From NCBI GenBank assembly GCA_949130485.1, contig OX422184.1:26106763-26170762 (forward strand): 64,000 nucleotides of DNA. The letters are read 5' to 3'. This document shows, piece by piece, positions 29,886 through 44,012 of the stretch (the first letter of the stretch is position 1; each line of letters begins with the position of its first letter). This stretch comes from Agelas oroides (Eukaryota; Porifera; Demospongiae; Agelasida; Agelasidae). The notes beneath the pieces are model-generated. The model had not been told where the DNA came from, searched no databases, and was given only the letters and a program-made list of their open reading frames with translations. The translations under genes were made by a program, and so were the position numbers.

Positions 29886-32800
29886 ATAGTATATGCAGTG
29901 ATGTGCGATAGTATATGCATTGATGTAATATTGCATGCAGTGATGTCCAATAGTATATGCAGTGATGTGCGATAGTATATGCATTGATGTAATATTGCAT
30001 GCAGTGATGTGCTATAGTATATGCTGTGATGTACTATAGCATGCAGTGATGTGCAATAGTATATGTAGTGATTTACAACAGCATGCAGTGAATGTGCAAT
30101 GGTATATGCAGTGTTGTACTGTAGCATCAGTGATGTGGAATAGTGTATGCAGTGATACACTAGAACATCCAGTGATGTGCAATAGTATATTCAGTGATAT
30201 GCAATAGCATGCAGCAATGTGCAATAGTATATGCAGTGATGTGAAATAGTATATGCAGTGATGTGCAATAGTATTTGCAGTGATGTGCAATAGCATGCAG
30301 GAATGTGCAGTAGTATACGCAGTGATGTAATATAGCATGCAGTGATGTGCAATAGTATATGCAGTGGTGTAATGCATGCAGTGATGTGCAATAGTGTATG
30401 CAGTGATGTACTATCGCAGCAGTGATATGCAATAGTATATTTAGTGATTTACTATAGCGTGCAGTGAATGTGCAATGGTATCTGCAGTGTTGTACTGTGG
30501 CATTCAGTGATGTGGAAAGTGTATGCAGTGATGAGCTGTAGCATGCAGTGATGTGCAATAGTATATGCAGTGATATGCAATAGCATGCAGCAATGTGCAG
30601 TAGTGTATGCAGTGATGTAGCATGCAGTGATGTGCAGTAGTATATGCAGTGATATGCAATATTATATGCAGTGATGTAATATGGCATGCTGTGATCTGCA
30701 ATAGTATATGCAGTGATGTGCAATAGTATATGCAGTGATATGCTATAACGTGCAGTGATGTGTAATAGTATATTTAGTGATATGCGATAGCATCCAGCAT
30801 TGTGCAGTAGTATAGCAGTGATGTAATATAAGATGCAGTGATGTGCAATAGTACCGTATAGCGGGTTATTTTCGTGGGTGGAAATTTTCGTGAAAAGCTG
30901 GAAGAGGCCCTCAGAATTAAATTTCGTGGTTTTAAATTTCGTGGCTCGCATATAACGTAATGTGAACTTTGAACTCGGTACACACGATGCTGTTTCGGCG
31001 AGGAACGTGTAGCCAGACTCTCACCAGAAAGAGTCTGGCTACGCGAGACTAGAGAAAAGATGGAGCGCTTCAGTGTCGAGTCTTGCATGGTAGGCTACCA
31101 TGTCTACAAACCACGAAGTCCGTTGGTGCTCGCATACCTGAACGAGAGGTACTGGTCCCGTTTCTTGGTCGTGCTTCTGCCCTGTTCCGTCACTTCTCTG
31201 TTGACTTCCTCCATGTATCACCACACACGAGACAGCTTGAGAAAGGGGACCCTACGGATCAAGGGCACTGTCAACTGGGCACAAGTAGCGAAAAAGAACA
31301 TCGCCCGGTCCGAACGTTAGCACAGAGCTACAGTGTGAGTAGAAAATTTCGTGGGTGGAAAATTTCGTGACACCAGAGTTGACCACGAAAATAACGAAAA
31401 TTAGCACCCCACGGAAATAACCCGCTATACGGATATGCAGTGATGTAATATAGGATATCAGTGATGTGTTACAAAATGCAGTGATGTGCAATTGTATATG
31501 CAGTTATGTGCAATAGTATATGCAGGGATGTACTATAGCATGCAGTGATGTGCAATAGTATATGCAGTGATATGCAACAGCGTGCAGCAAGTGCAGTAGT
31601 ATATGCAGTGACGTAGTAAGGCATGCAGTGATGTGCAATAGCATATGCAGTGATATGCAATAGTATGAGCAATGTGAAATAGTATATGCAGTTATGTGCA
31701 ATGGTATATGCAGTGATGTACTCTAGCATGCAGCAATGTGCAATAGAATATGCAGTGATGTAATATAGTATGCAGTGATGTGCTATAGTATATGCAGTGA
31801 TGTGCAGTAGTATATGCAGTGATGTACTATTGCTGCAGTGATGTGCAATAGATGCAGTGATATGCAATAGCATGCAGCAGTGCGCAGTAGTATGCAGTAA
31901 TGTAATATTGCATGCAGTGACGTGCAATAGTGTATGCAGTGATGTACTATAGCATGCAGTGATGTGCAATAGTACATGCAGTGATTTACAATAGCATGCA
32001 GTGAATGTGCAATGGCATATGCAGTGATATGCAATAGCATGCAACAATGTGCAGTAGTATATGGAGTGATGTAATATAACATGTAGTGATGTGCAATAGT
32101 ATATGCAGTGAGATGCAATAGTCATGATATGCAATGATGTGAATAGTATATGTAGTGATATGCTATAACATGCAGTGATGTGCAGTAGTCTATGCAGTGA
32201 TGTAATATAACATGCAGTGATGTGCAATAGTATAGCAGTGATGTGCGATAGTATATGCAGTGATGTAATATGGCATGCAGTGATGTGCAATAGTATATGC
32301 CCGGATGTACTATGGCATGCAGTGATGTGCAATTGTATATGCAGTGATGTGCATTAGTATATGCAGTGATTTAATATTGCAAGCAGTGATGTGCAATAGT
32401 GTATGCAGTGATGTACTATAGCTTATGTATAGTGATATGCAATAGTAATGTTGTGATGTGATATGCATGGCATGCAGTGATGTGCAATAGTATATGCAGT
32501 GATGTGAAATACTAATGCAGTGGAATACTATAGTATATGCTGTGATCTGCTATAACATGCAGTGATGTGGACTAGTCTATGCAGTGATATGCAATAGCAT
32601 GCAGCAATGTGCAGTAGTATATGCAGTGATGTAATATAACATGCAATGATGTGCAATGTATATGCAGTGATGTGCGATAGTATATGCGTGATGTAATATG
32701 GGATGCAGTGATCTGCAATAGTATATGCCCGGATGTATGGCATGCAGTGATGTGCAATACTATATGCAGTGATGTGCTATAGTATATGCAGTGATGTGCT

Positions 32801-35800
32801 ATAGTATATGCAGTGATGTAGTATAACATGCAGTGATGTGCTATAGTATATGCAGTGATGTAGTATAACATGCAGTGATGTGCAATAGTATATGCAGTGA
32901 TGTTATATAGTATATCAGTGATGTGTTATAAAATGCAGTGATATGCAAAAGTATATGCAGTTATGTGCAATAGTATATGCAGGGATATACTATAGCATGC
33001 AGTGAAGTGCAATAGTATATGCAGTGATATGGAATAGCATGCAACAATGTGCAGTAGTATATGCAGTGATGTAATATAACTTGCAGTGATGTGCAATAGT
33101 ATATGCAGTGATGTGCATTGGTATATGCAATGATGTACTCTAGCATGCAGCAATGTGCAATAGAATATGCAGTGATATAATATAGTATGCAGTGATGTGC
33201 TATAGTGTATGCAGTGATGTGCAGTAGTATATGCCGTGATGTGAAATAGTATATGCAGTGATGTGCAATAGTATTTGCAGTAATGTGCAATAACATGCAG
33301 GAATGTGCAGTAGTATACGCAGTGATGTAATATAACATGCAGTGATGTGCAATAGTATATGCAGTGATGTAATATTGCATGCAGTGATGTGCAATAGTGT
33401 ATGCAGTGATGTACTATTGCAGCAGTGATATGCAATAGTATATTTAGTGATTTACTATAGCGTGCAGTGAATGTGCAATGGTATCTGCAGTGTTGTACTG
33501 TGGCATTCAGTGATGTGCAATGGTAAATGCAATGATGTACTCTAGCGTGCAGCAATGTGCAATAGAATATGCAGTGATGTAATATAGTATGCAGTGATGT
33601 GCAATGGTATATGCAATGATGTACTCTAGCATGCAGCAATGTGCAATAGAATATGCAGTGATGTAATATAGTATGCAGTGATGTGCAATGGTATATGCAA
33701 TGATGTACTCTAGCATGCAGCAATGTGCAATAGAATATGCAGTGATGTAATATAGTATGCAGTGATGTGCAATGGTATATGCAATGATGTACTCTAGCAT
33801 GCAGCAATGTGCAATAGAATATGCAGTGATGTGCAGTAGTATATGCCGTGGTGTAAAATTGTATATGCAGTGATGTGCAATAGTATATGGAGTGAAATGC
33901 AATAGATTATGCAATGATGTAGTATATATATATGCAGTGTTGTACTATAGCATGCAGTGATGTGCAATAGCATATGCAGTGATATGCAATAGCATGAGCA
34001 ATGTGCAGTAGTATATGCAGTGATGTAATATAGCTTGCAGTGATGTGCAATAGTATATGGAGTGAAATGCAATAGATTATGCAATGTTGTACTATAGCAT
34101 GCCGTGATGTGCAATAGTATATGCAGTTATACTATAACATCCAGTGATGTGCAATAGCATATGCAGTGATATGCAATAGCATGCAGCAATGTGCAATAGT
34201 ATATGCAGTGATGTGATATAACTTGCAGTGATGTGTAATAGTATATGCGGTGATGTACAATGGTATATGCAGTGATGTACTCAAGCATGCAGCAATGTGC
34301 AATAGTATATGCAGTGATGTGATATAACTTGCAGTGATGTGTAATAGTATATGCGGTGATGTACAATGGTATATGCAGTGATGTACTCAAGCATGCAGGA
34401 ATGTGCAATAGAATGTGCAGTGATGTAATATAGCATGCAGTGATGTGCTATAGTATATGCAGTGATGTGCAGTAGTATATGCCGTAATGTGAAATAGTAT
34501 ATGCAGTGATGTGCAATAGTATATGCAGTGATGTACTATAGCATGCATTGATGTGCAATAGTATATGCAGTGATATGCAATAGCATGCAGCAATGTGCAG
34601 TAGTATATGCAGTGATGTAATATAACATGCAGTGATGTACAATAGTATATGCAGTGATGTGCAATAGTATATGCAGTGATGTAGTATGGCATGCAGTGAT
34701 GTGGAATAGTTTATGCAGGTTGTACTATAGCATGCAGTGATGTGCAATAGTATATGCAGTTACATACGATAACATCCAGTGATGTGCAATAGCATATGCG
34801 GTGGTATGCAATAGCATGCAGCAATGTGCAATAGTATATGCAGTGATGTAATATAGCTTGCAGTCATGTGTAATAGTATATGCTGTGATGTGCAATGGTA
34901 TATGCAGTGATGTACTCTAGCATGCAGCAATGTGCAGTAGAATATGCAGTGATGTAATATAGCATGCAGTGATGTTGTGTAGTACATGCAGTGATATGCA
35001 GTAGTATATGCAGTGATGTAGTATTGCATGCAGTGATGTGCAACAATAGATGCAGTGATACTCAATAGCATGCAGCAATGCGCAGTAGTATGTGCAGTAA
35101 TGTAATATTGCATGCAGTGATTTACAATAGCATGCAGTGAATGTGCAATGGCATATGCAGTGATATGCAATAGCATGCAGCAATGTGCAGTAGTATATGC
35201 AGTGATGTAATATAACATGCAGTGGTGTGCAATAGTATATGCAGTGATGTAATATAACATGCAGTGGTGTGCAATAGTATATGGAGTGAAATGCAATAGA
35301 TTATGCAATGATGTAGTATGGCATGCAGTGATGTGCAATAGTTTATGCAGTTATATACTACAACATCCAGTGATGTGCAATAGCATATGCAGTGATATGT
35401 AATAGCATGCAGCGATGTGCAATAGTATATGCAGTGATGTAATATAGCTTGCAGTGATATGTAATAGTATATGCAGTAATGTACAATGGTATATGCAGTG
35501 ATGTACTCTAGCATGCAGCAATGTTCAATAGAATATGCAGTGATGTAATATAGCATGCAGTGATTTGCTATAGTATATGCAGTGATGTGCAGTAGTGTAT
35601 GCAGTGATGTACTATAACATGCAGTGATGTGCAATAGTACATGCAGTGATTTACAATAGCATGCAGTAATGTAATATGAATGGCATGAGTGATGTTCAAT
35701 AGTATATGCGTGATGTGGAATAGTATATGCAGTGATGTGCAATAGTATATGCAGTGATATGCTATAATATGCAGATGTGCAATAGTATATGCTGTGATAT

Positions 35801-37433
35801 GCTATAACATGCAGTGATGTGCAATAGTATATGCAGTGATATGCAAAGCATGCAGCAATGTGCAGTAGTATATGCAGTGATATAATAATCATGCAGTGAA
35901 TTGCAATAGTATATGGAGTTTTGTAATATGGCATGCAGTGATGTGCAATAGTATATGCAGTGATGTGCAATAGTATATGCAGTGATGTGCAATAGTGTAT
36001 GCAGTGATGTAATATTGCATGCAGTGATGTGCAATAGTGTATGCAGTGATGTACTATGGCATGCAGTGATGTGCAATAGTATATGCAGTGATTTACAATA
36101 GCATGCAGTGAATGTGCAATGGCATATGCAGTGATATGCAATAGCATGCAGCAATGTGCAGTAGTATATTCAGTGATGTAGTTTGGCATGCAGTGATGTA
36201 ATATAGCTTGCAGTGATGTGCAATAGTATATGCAGTGATGTGCAATGGTATATGCAATGATGTACTCTACCAGGCAGCAATGTGCAATAGAATATGCAGT
36301 GATGTAATGTAGGATGCAGTGATGTGCTATATAGTATATGCAGTGATGTGAAATAGTATATGCAGTGATGTGCAATAGTATATACAGTGATGTACTATAG
36401 CATGCATTGATGTGCAATAGTATATGCAGTGATATGCAATAGCATGCAGCAATGTGCAGTAGTATATGCAGTGATGTAATATAACATGCAGTGATGTGCT
36501 ATAGTATATGCAGTGATGTGAAATAGTATATGCAGTGATGTGCAATAGTATATACAGTGATGTACTATAGCATGCATTGATGTGCAATAGTATATGCAGT
36601 GATATGCAATAGCATGCAGCAATGTGCAGTAGTATATGCAGTGATGTAATATAACATGCAGTGATGTGTAATAGTATATGCAGTGATGTGTAATAGTATA
36701 TGCAGTGATGTGTAATAGTATATGCAGTGATGTACAGTGGTATATGCAGTGATGTACTCAAGCATGCAGCAATGTGCAATAGAATGTGCAGTGATGTAAT
36801 ATAGCATGCAGTGATGTGCTATAGTATATGCAGTGATGTGCAGTAATATATGCCGTGATGTGAAATAGTATATGCAGTGATGTGCAATAGTATATGCAGT
36901 GATGTACTATAGCATGCATTGATGTGCAATAGTATATGCAGTGATATGCAATAGCATGCAGCAATGTGCAGTAGTATATGCAGTGATGTAATATAACATG
37001 CAGTGATGTGTAATAGTATATGCAGTGATGTGCAATGGTATATGCAGTGATGTACTCTAGCATGCAACAATGTGCAATAGAATATGCAGTGATGTAATAT
37101 AGCATGCAGTGATGTACAGTATATGCAGTGATGTGCAATGGCATATGCAGTGATATGCAATAGCATGCAGCAATGTGCAGTAGTATATGCAGTGATGTAA
37201 TATAACATGCAGTGGTGTGCAATAGTGTATGCAGTGATGTGCAATAGATTATGCAATGATGTAGTATGGCATGCAGTGATGTGCAATAGTTTATGCAGTG
37301 TTGTACTGTAGCATGCAGTGATTTACAATAGCATACAGTGAATGTGCAGTGGTATATGCAGTGTTGTACTGTAGCATTCAGTGTTGTGGAATAGTGTATG
37401 CGTGATGAGCTGTGCATGCAGTGATGTGCAATA
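29886..37433. repeat. Subtelomeric array of 20-22-bp monomers
   Basis: Built from a 22-bp monomer containing CAATAGTATATGCAGTGATG alternating with ~20-bp variants such as AATATAACATGCAGTGATGT and GCAATAGCATGCAGCAATGT. About 7 kb of array after excluding the insertion at 30854-31432. A regular 84-bp higher-order unit (four monomers) is repeated about four times at 33.54-33.84 kb, and a ~176-bp unit near 36.3-36.95 kb. The minus strand lacks stops in the monomer in all frames, which explains the many His/Tyr/Ile-rich open frames up to 431 codons; these are not genes. Confidence 0.9.
30854..31432. mobile_element. TIR element (CCGTATAGCGGG) inserted in the array
   Basis: Starts CCGTATAGCGGGTTATTTTC and ends with the reverse complement (GAAATAACCCGCTATACGG). 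Inner sequence repeats TTTCGTGG(G)TGGAAATTTCGTG at both sides. The target duplication is not clean (left GTA, right ATATG). It carries a nested foldback, GTAGCCAGACTCTC/GAGAGTCTGGCTACGCGAGA-like, at about 31010-31052, and an 86-codon frame (31060-31320) without recognised homology. Confidence 0.8.
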
Positions 37434-37618
37434 GCAAGAGCGCATAAGAACGGGCGGCTAGAGTAAGAACGTGTAACTCCAATAGAAGCCCGTAGTCCGG
37501 GCAAAATTATTGAACCGTACTAAAAATAGAACATCCGGTCACGTGTGCGCTTAGCAACAATGCATAAGGGCTTATGTCAACGCAGCGTGCGCAGTGCGTG
37601 TTACTATTTTTAGTACTG

Positions 37619-40600
37619 CACTGTTAAAAATGAGGTGTTACATTAACACTTAAAAGAGGTGTTACTTGAGTGTCCACTCAGTGACTCTACCTTTGGGTGC
37701 TCGGATAGCACCTCTAAAATGGTGCTAATGCTACACTCTAGTGGTGTAGAACTACACCAGCTTCCTGGGCATGTTTAGCACCAGAGGATTTAGAATAGCA
37801 CCGTATTGTGGAGTTCTTCAAAGGCCAAATATTGGTGACACCAGCTGAGAGTGCTCAATTGGCACCTCTAAATGGTGTAATTGTGTAGGGGTACACCAGT
37901 TTTTGGGTAAATTTAGCACTGGAGGATTCAAAGTTCAAAGTTCAAACACATGTTGAATGTATACTTCAAAAACGAACAAGTACAATAAAATGGATGAATA
38001 ACAGTCCATAAACAAGTCGCACAAATGCAATAACCTAACATGCGATAAAATATGCAGCTTCAGTTTGTCCATGCACACAACAAACTTTAACATTATGGAA
38101 TTCAAAGTTTGACTTGCTTTCTCTGAGAGCAGAATCCGGATCATCCTCGTCCTACATCGAGAGAAAGATTGTGTAGACGCAGTCATAGTGATTTCCTTTA
38201 TGTATTTCAAGCAAGCTAGTGTAAGTGCATGCATTTATAATATTTACATGTATTTGTATTTGTCTTTTAAACATGCAGGTCCATGAAGGGCCAAGTGGAT
38301 GCATGTCATTTCACAATATAAGTGAGAACGCAACTGCCTTCTCTGCATCACTGCTAACTATGTCCATGGATTTCCCTTAATTGACCAGACCATTCACTCA
38401 TGTTTTCACTGGGCCTAGTAAGTAAAATGCCCTCTCCCCTTTTTCTATACCGTAGTCTCGCGAAAAAGGGCCCACTTACAAAAGAGCGCCCACCCCCTAC
38501 TTTTCGCCCAATTTCCTGTACAGGGTCAAAGTTTACTCGAATGAGCGCCCACCCTGAAGCAAGCTTCACGTGGAGTTTGAGAAGCACAGTATGCGTATCT
38601 GAGGTAAGAAACTTCATGTAATACTTCACCGAAGTTGCTACAAGGCATCTTTGCGTAGACGGACGTAGCTAATGTGGTGTGCACTCCGAGTGACACCATG
38701 CTCATGGTGACGTGGTGCCGTTCAGAGTGTTGTGTGCCGTTAGGACTCAACTTCGAAGCTGCTGGTGGTTCTGTTGTACGTTACTGTTTGTCCAATTATT
38801 TGCTTTGAGGGCATCGAGTCCCTGTAAACAAGACATGGGCACTATTTCGTGGTTAAATGCGGAAACACCCGAAAGAGCGCCCACCCCCCTCTTTGGCAGA
38901 CTTGTAAGGTGCTCCGCCCATGGGCCGTTTTTCGTGAGACTACGGCACTACATTTTAGTCTAAAGTGAGGAGGAGGCATTTACTCAAATGTAAACCTCAC
39001 CAACAACTGAAGCCGACTCCAGTTTTGTACCACATCAACAACAGGAGCAGAGTTGCTGCACTCTCATTCTCTACATGGAGAAGATTGACACAACACGCTG
39101 TTAGAGACAGTTTATATATCTTGTAAATTGGAAAAATTTTGGTGTTAACATATTTTGTAGACCTAGACAGCAACGAAAATTAAACTGCCGAAAAATTTTC
39201 AATAGCTAAGTATTAAAACAATGCTACATGAAAACATAGCTCAAGCTAGTGACATGCCTGTGGGGTAAGTGCTGCTAGCGACGAACTTGAGCGCTAGGCA
39301 CAGAAGTCTTGGGTAAGATCAACTGACTCAGATTGAGGCTATAGTTCCAATGCAGTGCGTTGGTTTCACAATTTCACCTTCAAAGAGTCTGCCCAAGGAG
39401 TCGTGTTTTATTCATCTGCCTTCACAAGCGATTGTAGCCAAGGTACATAATGGTAGGCACATATACAGCTATGTCTTGGGCCAGTGGTAGCTCATCAAAA
39501 AAATAACGTTTTCCTGTTGAATGTTGTCTTACCATGTTATCTGCCACCTGTAGTAGAGAAGTCGTCATTGGCTTAGTCCACACAGCTTTGCCACTCCAAA
39601 CGTTTCCCCTCATTTTCTCTCAGTTGATACTCCCTGTTAGCACATCCTCAGCTTTGAGCTTCTTGAGCAGCTACAAATATAGATATGTATAATGGCATTC
39701 CGTACAGTGAAATCAACTGCATGTTGGTATATATAAAAAATAAGCCTATAGATACAGTTATACAGGTTGTGTACTGCATGCATGCTCTGGCAATCTCCTA
39801 GTCTTGTTCACACTAGAGTTTATTGCTTGCAACTCACTGTGATAGCTGATTCCACTGTCTTGTTGCTGTCTCTTAGAAGGACTCCAAAAATACAGAATTG
39901 TTAGTTCTCCTGTTGGAATCTGGGGGAGCGAAGTCCAACCCAGTGCGTGCTTACTATAGCATTCATCTTCCAGCTGTCCTTGATGCGAGAGTCACCGATT
40001 CAACTATCAGTGATACGCCGACTCGGATGCGCGGGATGCGCACACATTTTAAACGTCGACAGCGACTACTTTAAAACAGTAGGAGGTTGCTAGAATCACA
40101 AAAGTTAGAAGTTACAAACCAGGGAAAGGCCACAGAAGGTTCAAATCGCACACAAGAGAAATCAGCAGCTGCTGCGCTGCCCGCGCGCCAAAAATCACGC
40201 GATTGTACAAAGTGCAAAGTACGAAGTTCAGTATGCGCATGCGTAGCACGGAAATACTTACCCAGTGAGACACAGCAGGCTAGAAACTGCATCTCTGCAC
40301 GGATTCCCACCGCAGCAAGCGTCTGGACTTTTACCACTATATGTTTAACTCCAAATTTTAGCAAGTCCATGATATATAGCGCCTTCAAATCGATGTCAGC
40401 AATTGTTTCAAGGTGGTTAACATCAATGTATTGTAGCAAATTAACCGAGGAAGTGTGTAATAAAGTAGCTATCTGTATGTTTTATGAAAAAATACTCAGG
40501 AAATTCTTGTTTGAGGTGCACTAGAGTATGAACCTTATAAACCCTACTGTTGGTGCTGTTTCTACACTAGAGTTTTAAATTAAACTATGTTAGGGCTAAA

Positions 40601-40876
40601 GTAAAACATATAGTGTTACACTGCACCTACTGGGTTAACTTTAGCACTACATAAATAGCACTCCTGGTGTTGGTATAACACCTCCCTTTCTTGCGTGTAT
40701 CATGTGAACCTCACATTGGTGTCAATCCTACTCCAAGGTGGTTTACACTAAGCCATGCTGGTGCTGAACTAAACAACCAAGTGTTATACTACACCTCATG
40801 GGTTGATACTTGCACTGCAGATATATGCTTACTTTAACACTACCAGTGTTAATTTCACACCTCTATTTTAACAGTG
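37619..40876. mobile_element. Inner TIR element, CACTGTTAAAA termini
   Basis: CACTGTTAAAAATGAGGTGT at the left matches in reverse complement CACTGTTAAAATAGAGGTGT at the right. The subterminal ~300 bp on each side repeat motifs such as GGTGTTAC, AGCACC and TACACC in both orientations, which is unusual for a plain MITE. Inserted within the 37434-40954 element. Confidence 0.65.
38450..38945. mobile_element. Third-level TIR element, CCGTAGTCTCGCGAAAAA
   Basis: Left CCGTAGTCTCGCGAAAAAGG then GAGCGCCCACCCCC; right GAGCGCCCACCCCC then GGGCCGTTTTTCGTGAGACT. Note that GAGCGCCCACCCCC is a direct repeat while the termini are inverted. About 0.5 kb, no coding capacity. Confidence 0.7.
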
Positions 40877-40954
40877 TGGCGGTAAATTCCGCCCGGTTTC
40901 GAATTTTACGTAGTTACACGCTCTTACTCTAGCCGCCCGTTCTTATGCGCTCTT

Positions 40955-41142
40955 GCAATAGTATATGCAGTGATACACTTTAACATCCAGTGATGTGCAA
41001 TAGTATATTCAATATGTAATAGCATGCAGCAATGTGTGATAGTATATGCAGTGATGTGCAATAGTATATGCAGTGATGTTAATAGTATTTGCAGTGATGT
41101 GCAATAGTATATGCAGTGATATACAATGGCATGCAGCAATGT
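40955..41142. repeat. Right remainder of the 20-22-bp array
   Basis: CAATAGTATATGCAGTGAT monomers resume directly after the composite transposon and end at about 41142, where GTGCACCC/CCACTTCC-type sequence of the next array starts without a spacer (GCAATGTACGGTTGCACCCA). Confidence 0.85.
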
Positions 41143-44012
41143 ACGGTTGCACCCACTTCCATACGTTCCCCTCGCATTACCCTGCATTCTCCTGTGTTCC
41201 TCTGGTGTTTAGCACCCACTCCCATACATTCCCCTGGCGTTCCCCTACATTTCCATTGCACTTTGCACACACTCCCATGCATTTCCCTGGCACTTTGCAC
41301 CCACTCCCATACGTTCCCATGGCATTCCCCTGCATTCCCCTGCATTCCACTGGTACTTTGCACCCACTCCCAAACGTTGCTGTGCATTTTCTTGCATTCC
41401 CCTGCATTCCCATGGCATTTTGCACCCATTCCCATACGTTTCCCTGGCATTCCTCTGCATTCCCCTGCATTCCCCTGGGACTTTGCACCCACTCCCATAC
41501 GTTGCTATGGCATTCCTCTGCATTCCCCTGCATTCCCCTGGGACTTTGCACCCACTCCCATACGTTGCTATGGCATTCCACTGCATTTCCCTGCATTTCA
41601 CTGGCACTTTGCACCCACTCCAATACATTCCCCTTGCATTTCCTTGCATTCCCTTGCATTCCCTTGCATTCCCTTGCATTCCCTTGCATTCCACTGGCAC
41701 TTTGCACCCACTTCAATATGTTCCTTGGCATTCCCCTGCATGACACTGCGTTCTTGCCCTCCATTTCCCTGGCACTTTGTACCCACTCCCATACATTTAC
41801 CTGGCCCATATGTTCCCCTGGCATCCCCCTGCATTCCCCGGCATTCCCGACACTTAGTACCCACTCCCATACATTCCCTTGGCATTCCCCAGGCACTTTG
41901 CACACCCTCCAATACATTACACTGGTAGTCCCCTGCATTCCCCAGGTACATAGCACTCACTCCCTTACATTCACCTGGTACTCCCTTACAGTAACCTGGT
42001 ATTCCCCTGCATTCCCCTGCATTCCACTGGCACTTTGCACCCACTTCCATACGTTCCCCTGGCATTCCCTGCAATCCCCTTTGTTCCCCTGGCATTTTGG
42101 ACCCACTCCAATGCATTCCCCTGCATTCCCCTGGCACTTTGTACCCACTCCCATTTGTTCCCTGGCATTCCCTTGCACCCACCTGCATTCCTCTACATTC
42201 CCCTGGCAATTTGCACCCTCTCCCATACGTTCCCCTGGCATTCTCCTGCATTCCCTGGCACTTTGCACCCACTCCCATAGATTTACCTGCATTCTCCTGG
42301 CACTTTGCACACATACCAATTCGTTTCCCTGGCATTCCTCTGCATTTGCCTGCATTCCACTGAATTCCCCTCGCATTGCGCCCACTCCCATATGTTCCCC
42401 TGGTATTCCCCAGCATTCCCCTGCATTCACTTGCATTCTCCTGGCACTTTGTACCAAATCCCATATGTTCCCGTTCCCTGCATTCCCCTGCTTTTTTCTG
42501 GCTTTTGCACCCACACCCATACATTCCCCTGGCATCCTCCCACATTTCCATTGCACTTTGCACACTCCCATGCATTTCCATGGCACTTTGCACCCACTCC
42601 CATATGTTCCCTGGCATTCCCTTGCATTCCCCTACATTCCCCTGGCACTTTGTGCCCACTCCCATACGTTCCCCTGGCATTCCCCAGCATTTCCTGCGTT
42701 CCCCTGGCACTGCACCACTCCCATACATTGCTGTGGCATTCACCTGCATTCCCCTGGCACTTTGCACCCACTCCCATATGTTCCCTGGCATTCCCTTGCA
42801 TTCCCCTACATTCCCCTGGCACTTTGCACCCACTCCCATACGTTCCCCTGGCATTCCCCAGCATTTCCTGCATTCCCCTGGCACTGCACCACTCCCATAC
42901 GTTGCTGTGGCATTCCCCAGCATTCCCCTGGCACTTTGCACCCACTCCCATACGTTCCCCTGGCATTCCCCTGCATTCCCCTGCATTCCCCTGCATTCCC
43001 CTGCGTTCCCCTGGCACTTTGCCTCCACTCTTGTACGTTCCCCTGGCATTCCCCTGCATTCACCTTCATTCCGCTGGCACTTTACACCCACTCCCTTGCA
43101 TTCCCCTGGTAGTCCCCTGCATTCCCCTGGCACTATACACCCACTCCCATACGTTCCCCTGGCATTTCCCTGCATTCCCTGCATTCCCCTGGCAGTTTAC
43201 ACTCCCATACGTTTCCCTGGCATTCCCCTGCATTCCCCTGCATTCCCCTCCATTCCCCTGGCACTTTGTATCCACTACCGTACGATCCCCTAGCATTCCC
43301 CTGCATTCCCCTGCATTCCCCTGGCAATTTGCATCCTCTCGTACGTTCCCCTGGCATTCCTTTGCATTCCCCTTCATTCCCCTAGCACTTTACACCCGCC
43401 CCCTTACATTCCCCTGGTAGTTCCCTGCATTCCCCTGGCAGTTTGTACCCACTCCCATACATTCCCCTGGCATTCCCCTGCATTCCCAAGCATTCCCCTG
43501 GCACTTTGCACCCACTCCCATATGTTCCCCTGGCATTCCCCTGTATTCCCCTGCAATCCCCTGCATTCCCCTGCGTTCCCCTGGCACTTTGCCTCCACTC
43601 TCGTACGTTCCCCTGGCATTCCCCTGCATTCCCCTGGCACTTTGCCTCCACTCTCGTACGTTTCCCTGGCATTCCCCTGCATTCCCCTTCATTCCGCTTA
43701 GCACTTTACACCCACTCCCTTGCATTACCCTGGTAGTCCCCTGCCTTCCCCTGGCACTATACACCCACTCGCATACGTTCCCCTGGCATTCCCCTGCATT
43801 CCCTGCATTCCCCTGGCAGTTTACACCCACTCCCATACGTTCCCCTGGCATTCCCCTACATTCCCCAGCATACCCCTGGCATTTTGCACCCACTCCCATA
43901 CGTTCCCCTGGCATTCCCCTGTATTCCCCTGTATTCCCCTGCATTCCCCTGCGTTCCCCTGGCACTTTGCCTCCACTCTCATACGTTCCCCTGGCATTCA
44001 CCTGCATTCCCC

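Larger units (their letters stand above)
37434..40954. mobile_element. 3.5-kb nested composite TIR transposon in the array
   Basis: Outer ends CAAGAGCGCATAAGAACGGG and its inverse are inverted repeats of about 44 bp with one mismatch. CAATAG flanks both sides (37428-37433 and 40955-40960) and the 20-22-bp array resumes immediately, giving a clean insertion. Inside lies a second pair of inverted ends (37619/40876) and a third, 38450-38945. No transposase is recognisable in the 3.5 kb; several open frames (37935-38234, 40071-40524) have no identified domain. Confidence 0.8.

Noticed and set aside
31060-31320. 86-codon frame inside the CCGTATAGCGGG element as a captured gene
   Set aside because: No motif recognisable in this or overlapping frames; size compatible with chance.
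35122-36417. 431-codon minus frame rich in His, Tyr, Ile, Cys
   Set aside because: The 20-22-bp monomer has no minus-strand stop in any frame; the peptide mirrors the DNA period and drifts between frames with indels.
41073-43112. 679-codon open frame with Pro/His/Phe-rich repeats
   Set aside because: It follows the CATTCCCCTG repeat exactly, similar frames occur on both strands and in shifted registers through 18 kb, and it starts in the unrelated 22-bp array. A repeat artefact.
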